NCBI GenBank assembly: GCA_007115705.1
Contig: QXEO01001579.1
Coordinates: 1,657,501-1,721,500 of the forward strand
Reading direction: 5' to 3'
DNA: 64,000 nt
Origin: Dactylis glomerata
Taxonomy: Eukaryota > Streptophyta > Magnoliopsida > Poales > Poaceae
In this document: piece by piece, positions 1 to 9,859 of the stretch
How the letters are laid out: each line of letters starts with the position of its first letter
Position numbering within the stretch: the first letter of the stretch is position 1
Notes under the pieces: model-generated
The model's database searches: none
Seen by the model: only the letters and a program-made list of their open reading frames with translations
Told to the model about the DNA's origin: nothing
Position numbers and translations under genes: made by a program

Positions 1-2352
1 ACCCCATTGTGCGAAGGGCCAGGATAATGGTATTGTTTGTAGCTCCGCTGCTGGTGCATGCGGTCTGGATGCAAACCTTTGACATGCTTCACACTTTCGA
101 ACTATATCTTTTGCGTCCTCGATGGCTGTTAGCCAATAGAATCCCGCTCGAAAAGCTTTTGCCGCTATTGCTCTGCTGCTGGCGTGATGGCCACATACTC
201 CGCCGTGTATGTCTTTCAATATTATTTGCCCTTCCTGGGGTGTGACACAACGTTGTAAAACGCCGGTAATACTTCTCTTGTATAGTTTTCCTTCCAACAC
301 GACAAACGCTTTCGCTCTTCGAGTTATCTTCTTGGCCTCCACTGCATCTTCTGGTAGCTTTTTATTTATCATGTACGCAAGGTATGGCTGCATCCATGTT
401 TCTTCTATCATCATGACCTCCTCTGGTTCTGTCGTAGCCCCTGAGCCTGCCGTGGTAGTCGAACTTTTAGCACCTTTTATTGATCTTTCCGCTATTTCTT
501 TCCAAAATACTCCAGATGGTACAGGTAAGCATTGTGATCCAATATTTGCTAAAGTGTCGGCTTCTTCATTGCTGTTCCTGCTGACGTGAGAGACTTCGCA
601 TCCATCGAACGTTCCTTCTAGATAATGGTACAAATTCTTGTAGGCCATCATGTTGTCATTGATTGTGTCACACCTGTTCATAACTTGCTGAACAACAAGG
701 TTAGAGTCTCCAAATATCTTTAAGCGAGTTGCTCCACAAGCTTTAGCCATCTTCATTCCGTGCAACAAAGCTTTGTACTCCGCTTCATTGTTAGAAGCCT
801 GCGGGAAGCTCATCCTTAAGACATACTTTAATTTGTCGCCATGAGGCGATATCAATACTACTCCTGCGCCTGCGCCTTGGACTCGCTTAGAACCGTCAAA
901 GTACATTGTCCAAGTACTCGATAAATCTGGTGGTCCCGTGCTTTGCAGCTCGAGCCACTCTGCTGTAAAATTTGGCAAAATTTGCGACTTAATCGCCTTC
1001 CTTTTCTCGTACGTGATGTCCATGGGAGATAACTCGATTCCCCACAAAGAGACACGGCCTGTTGCTAAAGGGTTGTTCAATATATTCGATAGTGGTGCTT
1101 CATTGACCACTATAATTGGGTGCACAGTAAAATACTGTCGTAATTTACGTGCAGTAGTGAAGACACTGTATGCCAACTTCTGGTAATGCGGGTACCTCTG
1201 TTTGGTTGGAGATAGCACTTCACTGATAAAATATACCGGTCTCTGGACACCATGGGCTTTGCCTTCTTCACTTCTTTCGACTACTAGGACTGTACTCACC
1301 ACCTGATGGGTTGCGGCGATGTACAACAGCAGTGGCTCTTTTTCTTTAGGTGCGACCAGTACTGGTGGCGTGGAAAGCACTTTTTTCAATTGCGCAAACG
1401 CTGCGTCTGCTTCTTCTGTCCACTCAAATTTGTCGTCCGACTTCTTCATAAGTGCATAAAAAGGAAGCGCCTTCTCCCCTAGTCGAGCAACGAAACGACT
1501 TAATGCCGCGACTCGTCCTGCTAATTTCTGTACATCGTGGAGTTTCGTGGGTTTCCCCATTGTTAGAATTGCTTGAATCTTCTCTGGATTTGCCTCTATT
1601 CCTCGTGCTGATACCAAGAATCCCAAAAGTTGCCCTGCTGAAACTCCGAAGGAACACTTTGTCGGGTTCAACTTAAGTTTGAACTTGTTCAGGTTGTCGA
1701 AGGTTTCTGCCAAGTCGCTGATTAAAGATTTCTCCTCTCTTGTGGTGATGACTACATCATCAATGTAGACTTGTATGTTGCGCCCTATTTGGCTCCCGAG
1801 GCAACTTTGCATCATCCTTTGATAAGTTGCTCCTGCATTTTTTAGGCCGAATGGCATCACTTGGTAGCAAAACACCCCATATGGTGTGATGAAGGCCGTT
1901 TTTTCCTCGTCCTCTTTCTTCAGCTTGATCTGGTTGTAGCCAGAATATGCATCCAAAAAGGAAAGCCTTGCGCAACCCGCTGTTGAATCGATTATTTGAT
2001 CGATGCGGGGTAAAGGGAAGGGATCCTTTGGACAATGCTTATTGAGAGATGTGTAGTCGACACATACTCTTTGTACGTCTGTGTTCTTCTTAGGTACTAT
2101 TACTGGGTTCGACACCCAACTCGAAGTTTTGATTTCTCTGATAAATCTAGCATTTTCTAATCTGTGCAATTCTGACGCTATTGCCTTCCTTTTGGGTTCA
2201 TCGAATCGTCGCAGTGGTTGCTTGACTAGTTTCGCCTTGGGATCTACATTTAGTGCGTGCTCGGCGAGTTCCCTGGGAACCCCTGGCATGTCCGATGGAC
2301 ACCAGGCGAAGATTTCCCAGCGCTCACGGAGGAACTCGACGAGCGCGCCTTC
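1..2352 (-). pseudogene. pol (RT, RNase H, second RNase H, integrase start), open to window edge
   Basis: I translated the minus strand from 2352 to 1 and found no stop over about 780 codons. Reverse transcriptase motifs appear in order: YTSLNKHCPKDPFPLPRID, LDAYSGYNQI, MPFGLKNAGATYQRMM and the catalytic YIDDVV near 1755-1770. An RNase H region follows, then a second RNase H-like block (MYFDGSKRVQGAGAGVV near 850-905). At the left edge is the H-H-C-C zinc-binding part of integrase (CEACQRF near 50). The frame is uninterrupted here, but the upstream breaks make the element defective. It would not show as a complete frame because it has no stop inside the window. Confidence 0.85.
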
Positions 2353-3681
2353 CTATGCGGGATCCAAATTTACCGCAATTGATGTCGTCTTGTTTGGATC
2401 CGTAGGGTGGACCTGAATTTTCTTTGAATCATGTGTTGTGTCGAAAGCCTTATCTGGCAGGGATCGTCCAACGTCGGGTAGCACATTATGATCTGTTTCT
2501 CCCTTTAACCTCTCGTATTCTGCTGTCATGCCGAAGGTTTGCGCCATTTTGTTGAATTCTCTGTCGCATGTGTTGGCTACTTCAAAGCTCCCTTGTACTG
2601 TAATTGTTCCTTTGGGCCCTGGAATTTTTAGCGTAAGGTACGCGTAGTTTGGTACTGCCATGAATTTTGCAAATGCTGGGCGCCCCAGGATTGCATGATA
2701 TTGTGATGGCCAATCCATAACTTCGAACTCCAGTTTCTCTCTTCTATAGTTTTCACTGCTGCCAAAGCAGACATCGAGTTCTATTCTTCCCAAAGGGTAG
2801 TTTGCTGCTCCTGGTACTATCCCGTGAAAAGAGCAATCTGTTGGCTTCAGACTCGTCGGTGAGATGCACATAGCCTTCAGTGTTCTGGCATATATTAAGT
2901 TTATGCCGCTCCCTGCATCCATGAACACTCTTCCGATGTCGTACCCTCCTATTTGCGCTTTTAGAACCATAGGCGAGTGGCCCGGCCTAGGAACTTTCCG
3001 TGGGTGGTCTGCTCTACTGAACTTGACTGGTTGCTCTGACCATCGTAGGTACTCTGTGGTAGCTGGTGGTGATGATATTGCTAGGTTCACTTGCCTGGAT
3101 ATGCTCTTTCGCTCTTTTTTCGACTTGGGCACCGGTTGAATCATGGCTGATATGTATACTTTTGACTCTAGGTGCTTTGATAATCTTTGAGTTTGATATC
3201 CTTGACTTCTACGTTTTTCTCCTTGCCTTCCTTCTTGGCTCGAGCCCATGGCACCTTGCAACCTTAGGAATGTTCTGCAATCCTTCATCTGGTGATTTGA
3301 AACCCTTTTCCCGTCGAGGTACGCGTAGTGGATTCGACAAGGTCCGTATAGCATATCCTCAGCCGAAGGACCAGAGTATCTTGATTTTTCTGTTCCTTTT
3401 GCCTGAAACTTCCTACTTTCGTACCCTTCCTCTTCTTCTAGTATATAACCTGCTGCTACCTGATTTCGCCTTCCTTGGTTACCCCCGCTGCGGTATCGTC
3501 TCCTCTGTCGACTTATTCTGTCGACTTCTGGCGAACATCCTCTTTTATTGTTATACGCGTCCTCTCCATCAGCGAATTTGTTGGCTTGTTCCATTAGCTC
3601 AGTTACTGTCGTAGGTCTTGTTCTTCCTATTTCTTCCACAAGATCTGAGCGATGAAGTCCTTCCGAAAAGGCGTCTATTGC
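2353..3681 (-). pseudogene. gag C-terminus and aspartic protease region, gypsy element
   Basis: This continues the gag frame after the TAA stop. It holds a basic linker and then a retropepsin-like domain with the catalytic-type motif DAGSGINLIYARTL near 2880-2925 and the downstream ILGRP motif. A second in-frame stop, TAG at 2353-2355, separates it from the reverse transcriptase, which continues in the same frame. The protease motif itself looks intact. Confidence 0.8.
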
Positions 3682-4753
3682 TTATTCATCGGAGACGTCC
3701 TCTGCTGAGTTTTTGATTATACTCCAGCGTTGTATATAAGATCGTAGCGTTTCGCCTTTCTTCTGCACACATGCTTTAACTTCTTCCAGTGATGCTGGGT
3801 GCTTGTAGGTGGAACGAAAATTTCTTGCGAATTGACTTTCGAGTTCCCCCCAGCTTCCAATGGATTCGTCGGGTAGGGTGTTCAACCAGGACCGGGCGGC
3901 GCCGGTGAGGTGCAGCTGCAGACTTTGCATTGCAGTCGCCTTTGTTCCTCCTAATATCTGCACTGCTTGTAGATAATCTGATAGCCATAAGGTGGGTTCC
4001 TGCGACCCGTCGTACTTGTTCTGATCGTGGGGTAGTTTAAATCCTTTGGGTACTCGCGTTTTGCGAACCCTGCGAGTAAAGCATAACGCGCCCATATCTT
4101 TATCATCGTCTTCGTAATTTTCTTCCCTCCAAGCATGCCGCGATTTATCTACTCGAGCTTGTGCTATTATACTTCTTGCATCCTCCTTCCTTTTCTGTCG
4201 CTTTTTCTCTTCTGATGATTCACTATAGTCATCGTTTGAGTACTTGTACCTGAACTTCTCCTTGCCGCTTCCCTTGTAGCTTGTCGACTTCACCTCTGGG
4301 GCTTGCTCCCTGATTTTACCTTCTACTATTCCAAGGCTTCGTATCGCGGCTCGGTGCATACCTTCTCGCGGGTCTCCATGTTCTGGTCTTGTAGCTAGCA
4401 AATATGCTTGCGCTGCTGCCAATGTTGCCTCTGGCGTTTTTTTGTACCAGGTCATCTTCCTCCTCTTCTAGCTGCGGGGTGGGGCTCCTCGAGTACCCTT
4501 CTTCTCTGTCGCGTGCTGTTGCCCCCCTTCCGTGTTTTGGATCTCCGCGCCTCTCTCTGCTATATTCTGAGTCTTCACTATAGTCTTCCCAGTATTCTTC
4601 CCTTGATATGCTGTTGTTGTCTTGAAACATCATGTCTCTTTCCTCCCTTAGTTTCTTCTTGTGTTGGTATAGTGCATACTGATATCCCATTAGAACTTCT
4701 CTTCGCGATCCCTCGGGTACTTCTGTACCATGATTAATGGCTGACGTAATCAT
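3682..4753 (-). pseudogene. gag of the Tat-type gypsy element, frameshifted
   Basis: Two overlapping minus-strand frames make up the capsid gene. The upstream part (4753 to about 4440) is Arg/Glu/Asp rich and ends in an acidic stretch. The downstream part (about 4440 to 3682) carries the retrotransposon gag domain, with FKLPHDQNKYDGSQEP followed by a helical region with SWLNTLP and FARNF. The frames change at a run of seven T on the plus strand (4437-4443), a likely slippage mutation. The gag frame then meets an in-frame TAA at 3682-3684, after which homology continues in the same frame. Confidence 0.8.
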
Positions 4754-4760
4754 TCTCCAT

Positions 4761-5414
4761 TCACCAGCCGAGACATGGACTTTCTCTTTTTTCCTTTTTG
4801 TTGTGATCTTTCACTTTGTCGACTTGCCTGTCGACCTTTTTACTCCCTTCGCTGTTGTTTCCTTCTTCTGCTTCGGTGATAATAACGCATAACTGATGTA
4901 CTTTGGAGACGCCGCTGCTTCCTACGGCGAAGTCCTTTGCGTTGTTGTGCATCTGACACGCTTTTTCTTCTGAGTCGAACTTTCCCTGAATTTCGTCGCT
5001 TTCTGCGATTAATGCTTTTTCTAAGCTGACCGGCGAGTTTACCTCGCTGGAAGAGCCTTCTGATGATTCCAATGCTTCCTTTGTTTCGGGCTTGCTTGCC
5101 GACGGATCTGGCTTCGTCGAATCCGAGAGGCGGGATGAACCCGATGGTCCGATGAGGATGCTCATACTTCCAATTGTCAGTTCTACCTCTTGACTTCCGT
5201 CGATTTCTGGACTGCTGTTGGCTAAAAGCGAAAAAGCCGTCGAATTCATGGTTCCAACGCCCAAAGTCCCCACGGTCGGCGCCAATTGACGAGGGGTTAA
5301 CTCGACAAATGTCCTAGATGAAGGACTTAGGATCGGGGAGATAGGGCGTCGGATGAACTCGAAGGTAAAGTTAGTCGAAATAGGTGTGTATCGAAAGTAA
5401 ACTTGGGTGTTCAA
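4761..5414 (-). other. Leader / 5' gag open frame of the gypsy element (uncertain)
   Basis: A 217-codon minus-strand frame starts inside the LTR, runs through the primer-binding site and is rich in Ser, Glu and Lys. Tat-type gag genes often start soon after the primer site, so the part below about 5255 (Met-Asn-Ser-Thr) could be the gag N-terminus. The frame stops at 4761, just before the next gag block. No domain is recognisable. It may equally be an untranslated leader that happens to be open. Confidence 0.3.
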
Positions 5415-5622
5415 CCTGGCTTGCTTTCAATCTGCCCTACACCGTCCCCTCCTGACCCCTATATATAGGTGGCCAGGTCTCGAGGATCGGGTAGGGTCCG
5501 ATACAGATTACAAATATCGACATACGGTAATAACTCGTATTCGACTATCATTACAATCGGGCCTAGCTAAACGGGCCTTAGGGGTACTCAACTAACGGGC
5601 TCTATTAACTATACCCTTGTCA
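5287..5622 (-). repeat. LTR of the Tat-type gypsy element with adjacent primer-binding site
   Basis: The LTR begins TGACGAGG and ends CCTTGTCA, a near-perfect 8-bp terminal inverted repeat. On the minus strand it is followed at once by ATTGGCGCC (about 5278-5286), a typical gypsy primer-binding site of TGGCGCC type. It is the 5' LTR of the minus-strand element. The opening bases, including GTCCTAGATGAAGGA, also occur in the solo LTR at 44388-44828, so the two belong to one family. Confidence 0.85.
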
Positions 5623-5627
5623 ATAAC

Positions 5628-6721
5628 TAATCGTGCAAGACACCTATCCATTTTTCTATATATCCTTTATTCTTGATAAAATCCTTTATTTTTTTTGGCT
5701 ATTTTCAAAATGCTATTTTAAAATATAGCGCGATATTAGCATGTTATAGCATGTATAGCGTCTGGAGAAGAGCCACGCTAAAAGACATAGCGCCTTATTT
5801 TTTCATCGATTACAACAACGAAATCATATTTTTGCAGCATTTAGAAAAAACACATACACATAATCCAAAAATCTGAGGAAACACACAACTCGTAGCAAAC
5901 CTTTGCAATATCCGCATCCAACAAAACTCATACGAGTTTGTTACATTTCTAAATAACTTATGCAACGTTAAAAATCTAGGAGAAACACAAACCTGTGGCA
6001 AACGATCAGGTATAGATTACAACATCTGGTGTGTACTTTTGCTACAAACATTGTACGTTATTACAAAACTAACTAAAATATCTAACATCAAAAAAATTAC
6101 GAGGGAACTTGTCCATGGCGGACCATTTCTCTCCGATTCGACGTTGTTGTCTGCGAATTTGGCTCCCCGGAGCCCATCGGCATTGAAGAAGACAACCTAG
6201 AACCCATTATTCCCCCCGATTCCCAGCTTTTTCAACTCTTGACAATAGGAGTTCTTAAATTTTTTTTATGACCATGGCCATTATTGTTGAGTTTGATATG
6301 GGAGCATCCATAGAGTAGGAAGAAAGAGAGTAGGGGCCGCCGGGGCAGCAGCAGAGAAAAGCATTTGGGCCCCTGGTGGTCGACCCCCCATCAAGCAACT
6401 GGTAGCACACAAACGGGAATAGAAGAGAAGGCGGCAGGTGAATCACGCAACAACATGAGTGGCAGGTGTGAGTGCGAATCCCGTTGCATCAGCACGACGA
6501 TCTTTTCCAAGTGATCGGGGGGATGATGATAAGCATTTTCCTTGTTCATACAAGGAGTATAGATTAGTCCAGTAAATCACTTGACATTAACCCAAAAACC
6601 CACTTAGGGCAAACATGTATTTTCAAATAGGGTAGGAAAGCATGCTGGAATTAGAGGAATTTAAACATACAGATTTGCATGTTTGGTTCTAGAAAATAGA
6701 AACAACTCATGAGTCCTAATA
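5628..6721. other. Intergenic stretch, no gene recognised
   Basis: AT-rich flanking DNA. Around 5700-5800 there are several TAGCG/TAGCAT motifs near each other (ATAGCGCGATATTAGCATG), which may be the subterminal part of an old DNA transposon, but I found no paired terminus. No coding frame with recognisable similarity is present. Confidence 0.5.
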
Positions 6722-6726
6722 ATCAC

Positions 6727-7208
6727 TGACGAGGTTTTAACTCAGCAATGCCCATGTTTAGGGCTTTCGATTCATGGAACATATGTGGACGCTTGGCGGA
6801 TTCGACGGCTTCAGACAGAAACAGGGGTACACACAAATTTACCCAGGTTCGGCCCCCCGAAGGGTAAAGACCTACATCCTGCTTGTCTGATCTTGTATTG
6901 CTTGTATAGTTGGAGCTGTTACAATGGTGCGCAGATGAGATCTAGCTATGGTCGAAAGAGATGACGTGTGCTAGCCTATGCGTGGGATCTATGCGAGATC
7001 AGGTGTCTATGCGAGATTGGAGATGTCTAGGGGATGCCCTTGGTGGCTTTATATATGCAGCCAGTTAGGGTTTACAAGTAGTTTTTGCCTTCTACTCCAA
7101 GTCGAAGTGCTGGGCCTTGCGGGCTTCATGTATCCTTCGAGCGGGCTTCTTCCTTGGCAGGAACTAGGTAGGTTAATATCGAGGACCCGAGGGGTCATAC
7201 CCTCGTCA
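6727..7208 (+). repeat. Solo LTR with perfect 5-bp target duplication
   Basis: The unit starts TGACGAGG and ends CCTCGTCA, an exact 8-bp terminal inverted repeat, and is flanked by ATCAC on both sides (6722-6726 and 7209-7213). There is no primer-binding site or internal region, so this is a solo LTR left by recombination between the two LTRs of one element. Its ends match the gypsy LTR at 5287-5622, so it is the same or a sister family. Strand is undetermined from the ends alone. Confidence 0.9.
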
Positions 7209-7213
7209 ATCAC

Positions 7214-7794
7214 AATAAACTGAAACCGAACCACATAAAAGGTATATTTAGTACTCCCTCTAGCCCAAAATAACTTGCGCGCTGGCCTTTTTGCAAAACC
7301 CTCCTCAAATTTATTCACCTGAAGAAAGTCACCCCTCCACTCATTCATTTCGTTCCATCCCTGTCTCTTCCAACTCCTCGCCACTCTCTCGCATTTCGCT
7401 TGCCACAGTCGTCGGCTGGTCCAACAGTTTCTGGATGTCACGTGACCGCCGCCCCAGAACCACCTCATCCTCCTCCCTCAATTTCATGGGTGTGGAAGAT
7501 CCTTAGCCCCACCACAAACCCTAGCCTAGGATCCGACAAGGTTTGACTTTTGGGATCCTAGACGTGAAGCTCGCCACGGCGCTGTCTTGGCGGTGGGAGG
7601 CACAGATGAAGTGATGGTGGTCAATTTCCTGAGCTTAGAAAAATTCTTTATTTCTTATATAACAAATATGAAAAATTCCATTTGGTACATCCAAACCGGC
7701 GAATAAAGCCACCTTAGAAAATTTATACATTTCCATACCTTTTCTCTGGGTTTTCATGTGGATCAAATGAGGCCTAAAAAATAAGAAAAAGACG
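7214..7794. other. Intergenic stretch with a possible Stowaway end
   Basis: Position 7251 onward reads TACTCCCTCTAGCCCAAAAT, which resembles the TA-flanked start of a Stowaway-type MITE, but no matching opposite end was found. The rest is C/T-rich sequence without a recognisable product. Confidence 0.35.
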
Positions 7795-7804
7795 CAACGT
7801 TGCT

Positions 7805-8347
7805 GAATTTTTGACATAAAAGACCACCTGCGTGAGTGAAATGCTAGAAAAGACCACTTGTGAAAATTTTTGTCAAAAAAGACCCCCTACAGGTGGCGGC
7901 ACGGCTGGCCAGGCGACACGTGGCACGTGCCGCCTGGGCCGACGCCGGCATGAGGGTGCCGCCACCAGCAACACCGGCATGTGGCCTGGCACACACAGGT
8001 TCATGGCACGGTGGGCCCTGCCGCCATCCTAGGTGACGGCATGCATGCATGCTTGTGGTGAATCGCTGCAAGATGTAACAGTACAAGGAAAATAGGAAGG
8101 TAAGCTAGCATGCCGCCACCTACAATGGCGGCAGGGCCCACTGCACTGTGAATTTTTGTGTGCCAGGCCACATGCCGGCGTTGCTGGTGGCGGCACCCTC
8201 ATGCCGGCATTGGCCCAGGCGGCACGTGCCACGTGTCGCCTGGCCAGCCGTGCCGTCACCCGTAGGGGGTCTTTTTTGACAAATTTTTTCACAGGTGGTC
8301 TTTTCTAGCATTTCACTCACGCAGGTGGTCTTTTATGTCAAAAATTC
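7805..8347. mobile_element. Mutator-type foldback MITE with about 240-bp inverted arms
   Basis: Two long arms (about 7805-8046 and 8106-8347) are near-perfect inverted repeats around a spacer of roughly 60 bp. The ends read GAATTTTTGACATAAAAGACC and its complement. The unit is flanked by the exact 10-bp direct repeat CAACGTTGCT (7795-7804 and 8348-8357). Long inverted arms plus a 9-10 bp duplication are typical of Mutator-like elements. It has no coding capacity; frames seen inside are by-products of the palindrome. Confidence 0.9.
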
Positions 8348-8420
8348 CAACGTTGCTCATACGACCCTGCTTACGATTATGCAGTGACTTCGCAATGTTA
8401 GCATACGACCCTGGGTTTTC

Positions 8421-9107
8421 ATGTGGATGTTGGATCTTCCTGGAACCTTGGCCTTGAGAGGAGCCAGAGAATGTGTGGCGCTGTGGGCTGCTGTCAGCAA
8501 TGTTAGCATCACCAGGGATCAGTCCGACGCATTCTCTTGGCCATGGTCTAGTTCCGGGAAATACACGGCCAGCTCAACATACAAGATGCTAATGCAAGGT
8601 AACAAGCTGTTTGCGCTTGCTACGGCGAACTGGGAGAGCAAAGCCACGCCTAAAGCCAAGCAATTCATGTGGTTGGCGGCTCAACACAGGATTTGGACAG
8701 CGGATAGACGGGTGAGGCATGGGCTTCAAACCATCAAGTCGCCTTGCTTCGTCTGTCTGCAAGAGGAGGACACGACGGAACACATTCTGATCCAATGTGT
8801 GTTTGCCAGGGAGGTCTGGTTCACTTGCCGCCAACTGCTTGGTGCCCAGTTTGAGTTGCCATCTGTGAGCAGTCTGCTTGAGCCTTGGTGGATTGCAGAG
8901 AGAGCAAGAGCGGTGGAGGCCGATAGGAGATGGTTCGATGGTCTGGTTTGCTCTGTGGGTCATGCACTATGGAAGAATCGTAACACTTGGTGTTTCAATA
9001 ATGTGGAGAGACAACTGTCGGCTAGAAGACTGGCCACAAGTGTTGTCGAGCAACTAAGGCAATTGAAACAGCTTCATGACCAGGGAGTAGGAGTTCTAGA
9101 CACCGGT
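8421..9107 (+). pseudogene. LINE ORF2 C-terminus (zinc-binding domain of reverse transcriptase type)
   Basis: The frame encodes the C-terminal part of a plant LINE ORF2. It has the conserved WPWSSSGKYTASSTYKML block, the WESKATPKAKQFMWL block and a zinc-binding pattern (CFVCLQEEDTTEHILIQC), followed by a helical tail. Endonuclease and polymerase domains are missing because of 5' truncation. The present stop (TAG, 9108-9110) is made of the last two bases of the MITE target site plus the first base of the MITE, so it is a result of the later insertion. Confidence 0.85.
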
Positions 9108-9109
9108 TA

Positions 9110-9602
9110 GGCTGGTACCAATGCATCACCCCACTATAGCCTCGCCACGTCAGCTCTCACCCTCACTCTCACCCCACTCTCACCCCACGGTGCCAGTGCA
9201 CGGGCTATAGTGCCACTCTCACTTCTCTCTCGTCCACATCACCATTTCTTTTAGACATTCAAAATAATGCAAGAAAATCCCGCCCCACTCCCGCCCCCTC
9301 TCGCCCGCTCCCGCCCCGCTCTCGCCCCCCTCTCGCCCCGCTCTCGCCCCCCTCCCGCCCCGCTCCCGCCCCGCTCTCGCCCCCCTCTCGCCCCCCTCTC
9401 GCCCCGCCAGCGCGTCGCCCCGCTCCCGCCCCCCTCTCGCCCGCTCCCGCCCCGCCAGCGCGGGCGACGGCCGGGCGGTACCGCCCGCTCCCGCCGGGCG
9501 ACGGAGCCGGCGCCCGCCGCTGCCCTCCCGCCCCGCTCTCGCCTGCCTCTCGCCCCGGCGTGGGCGATATCGCCCCGCCTATCGCCCGCGTTGGCACCAG
9601 CC
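9110..9602. mobile_element. Harbinger/Tourist-type MITE with TTA target site and C-rich core
   Basis: The ends are GGCTGGTACCAATGC and GCGTTGGCACCAGCC, inverted repeats matching at 13 of 15 positions, flanked by TTA on each side (9107-9109, 9603-9605). This fits PIF/Harbinger-type MITEs. The core (about 9280-9560) is a degenerate CCGCCCC / CTCGCCCC repeat with almost all C on the plus strand. It is nested in the LINE. Confidence 0.85.
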
Positions 9603-9747
9603 TTAGGAGAGTAGGCTTTTATTTTCTTGGTTGGAGTTCCTAGTCCTCTTGTGTATGCACTTGATGACTATTCTTGTATTTAATCTTTCTCTCTTCTATA
9701 AAAGGAAGGTACGCGTTAGCGTACTCTCGAAAAAAAAGACTTCGCAA

Positions 9748-9859
9748 GAACCAACTAAAATATAGGCTTATTTTGGCGTTTAAAATAGAAGAAAGAGCAG
9801 CGAGGGGGCCAATCGCAAAACAGTTCAACTAAACCCTCAGGAACCCTTCCGTCTCAACA
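9748..9859 (+). promoter_or_regulatory. POP1 proximal upstream region with telobox-like motif
   Basis: Only 112 bp remain between the LINE target duplication and the POP1 ATG. An AT-rich CTAAAATATAGG lies near 9755. CTAAACCCTC near 9830 resembles the telobox (AAACCCTA), a motif common upstream of plant translation and ribosome-biogenesis genes, which suits an RNase P/MRP subunit. The transcription start is not determinable from sequence. Confidence 0.35.

Larger units (their letters stand above)
1..5622 (-). mobile_element. Ty3/gypsy LTR retrotransposon, Tat-type, truncated by window edge
   Basis: Read on the minus strand the order is LTR (5287-5622), primer-binding site, gag, aspartic protease, reverse transcriptase, RNase H, a second RNase H-like domain and the start of integrase at the window edge. 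The second RNase H-like block after the normal one is a mark of the Tat lineage of gypsy elements. The other LTR lies outside the window. A frameshift and two in-frame stops break the polyprotein, so this copy cannot encode an intact product. The bases after the LTR (ATAAC, 5623-5627) are the candidate target duplication, but the partner is not visible. Confidence 0.9.
8396..9737 (+). mobile_element. 5'-truncated LINE with poly-A tail, interrupted by a MITE
   Basis: The insertion is bounded by the direct repeat GACTTCGCAA (8386-8395 and 9738-9747). It ends in GTACTCTCG followed by eight A (9730-9737), a typical plant LINE 3' end. Only the 3' part of ORF2 and the 3' UTR are present, so it is 5'-truncated as expected from target-primed reverse transcription. 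A 493-bp MITE (9110-9602) sits within it, leaving about 0.85 kb of LINE sequence. The tail lies 122 bp upstream of the POP1 start codon, in the same orientation. Confidence 0.9.

Noticed and set aside
7832..8320. Matching 66-codon frames on opposite strands starting M-S-E-M-L-E-K-T-T-C-E
   Set aside because: They are mirror images from the inverted arms of the Mutator-type MITE.
9259..9614. Open frames of 112-115 codons in both directions with Pro-Arg or Gly-Ala-Arg repeats
   Set aside because: They lie in the C-rich core of the MITE and are simple-sequence artefacts.
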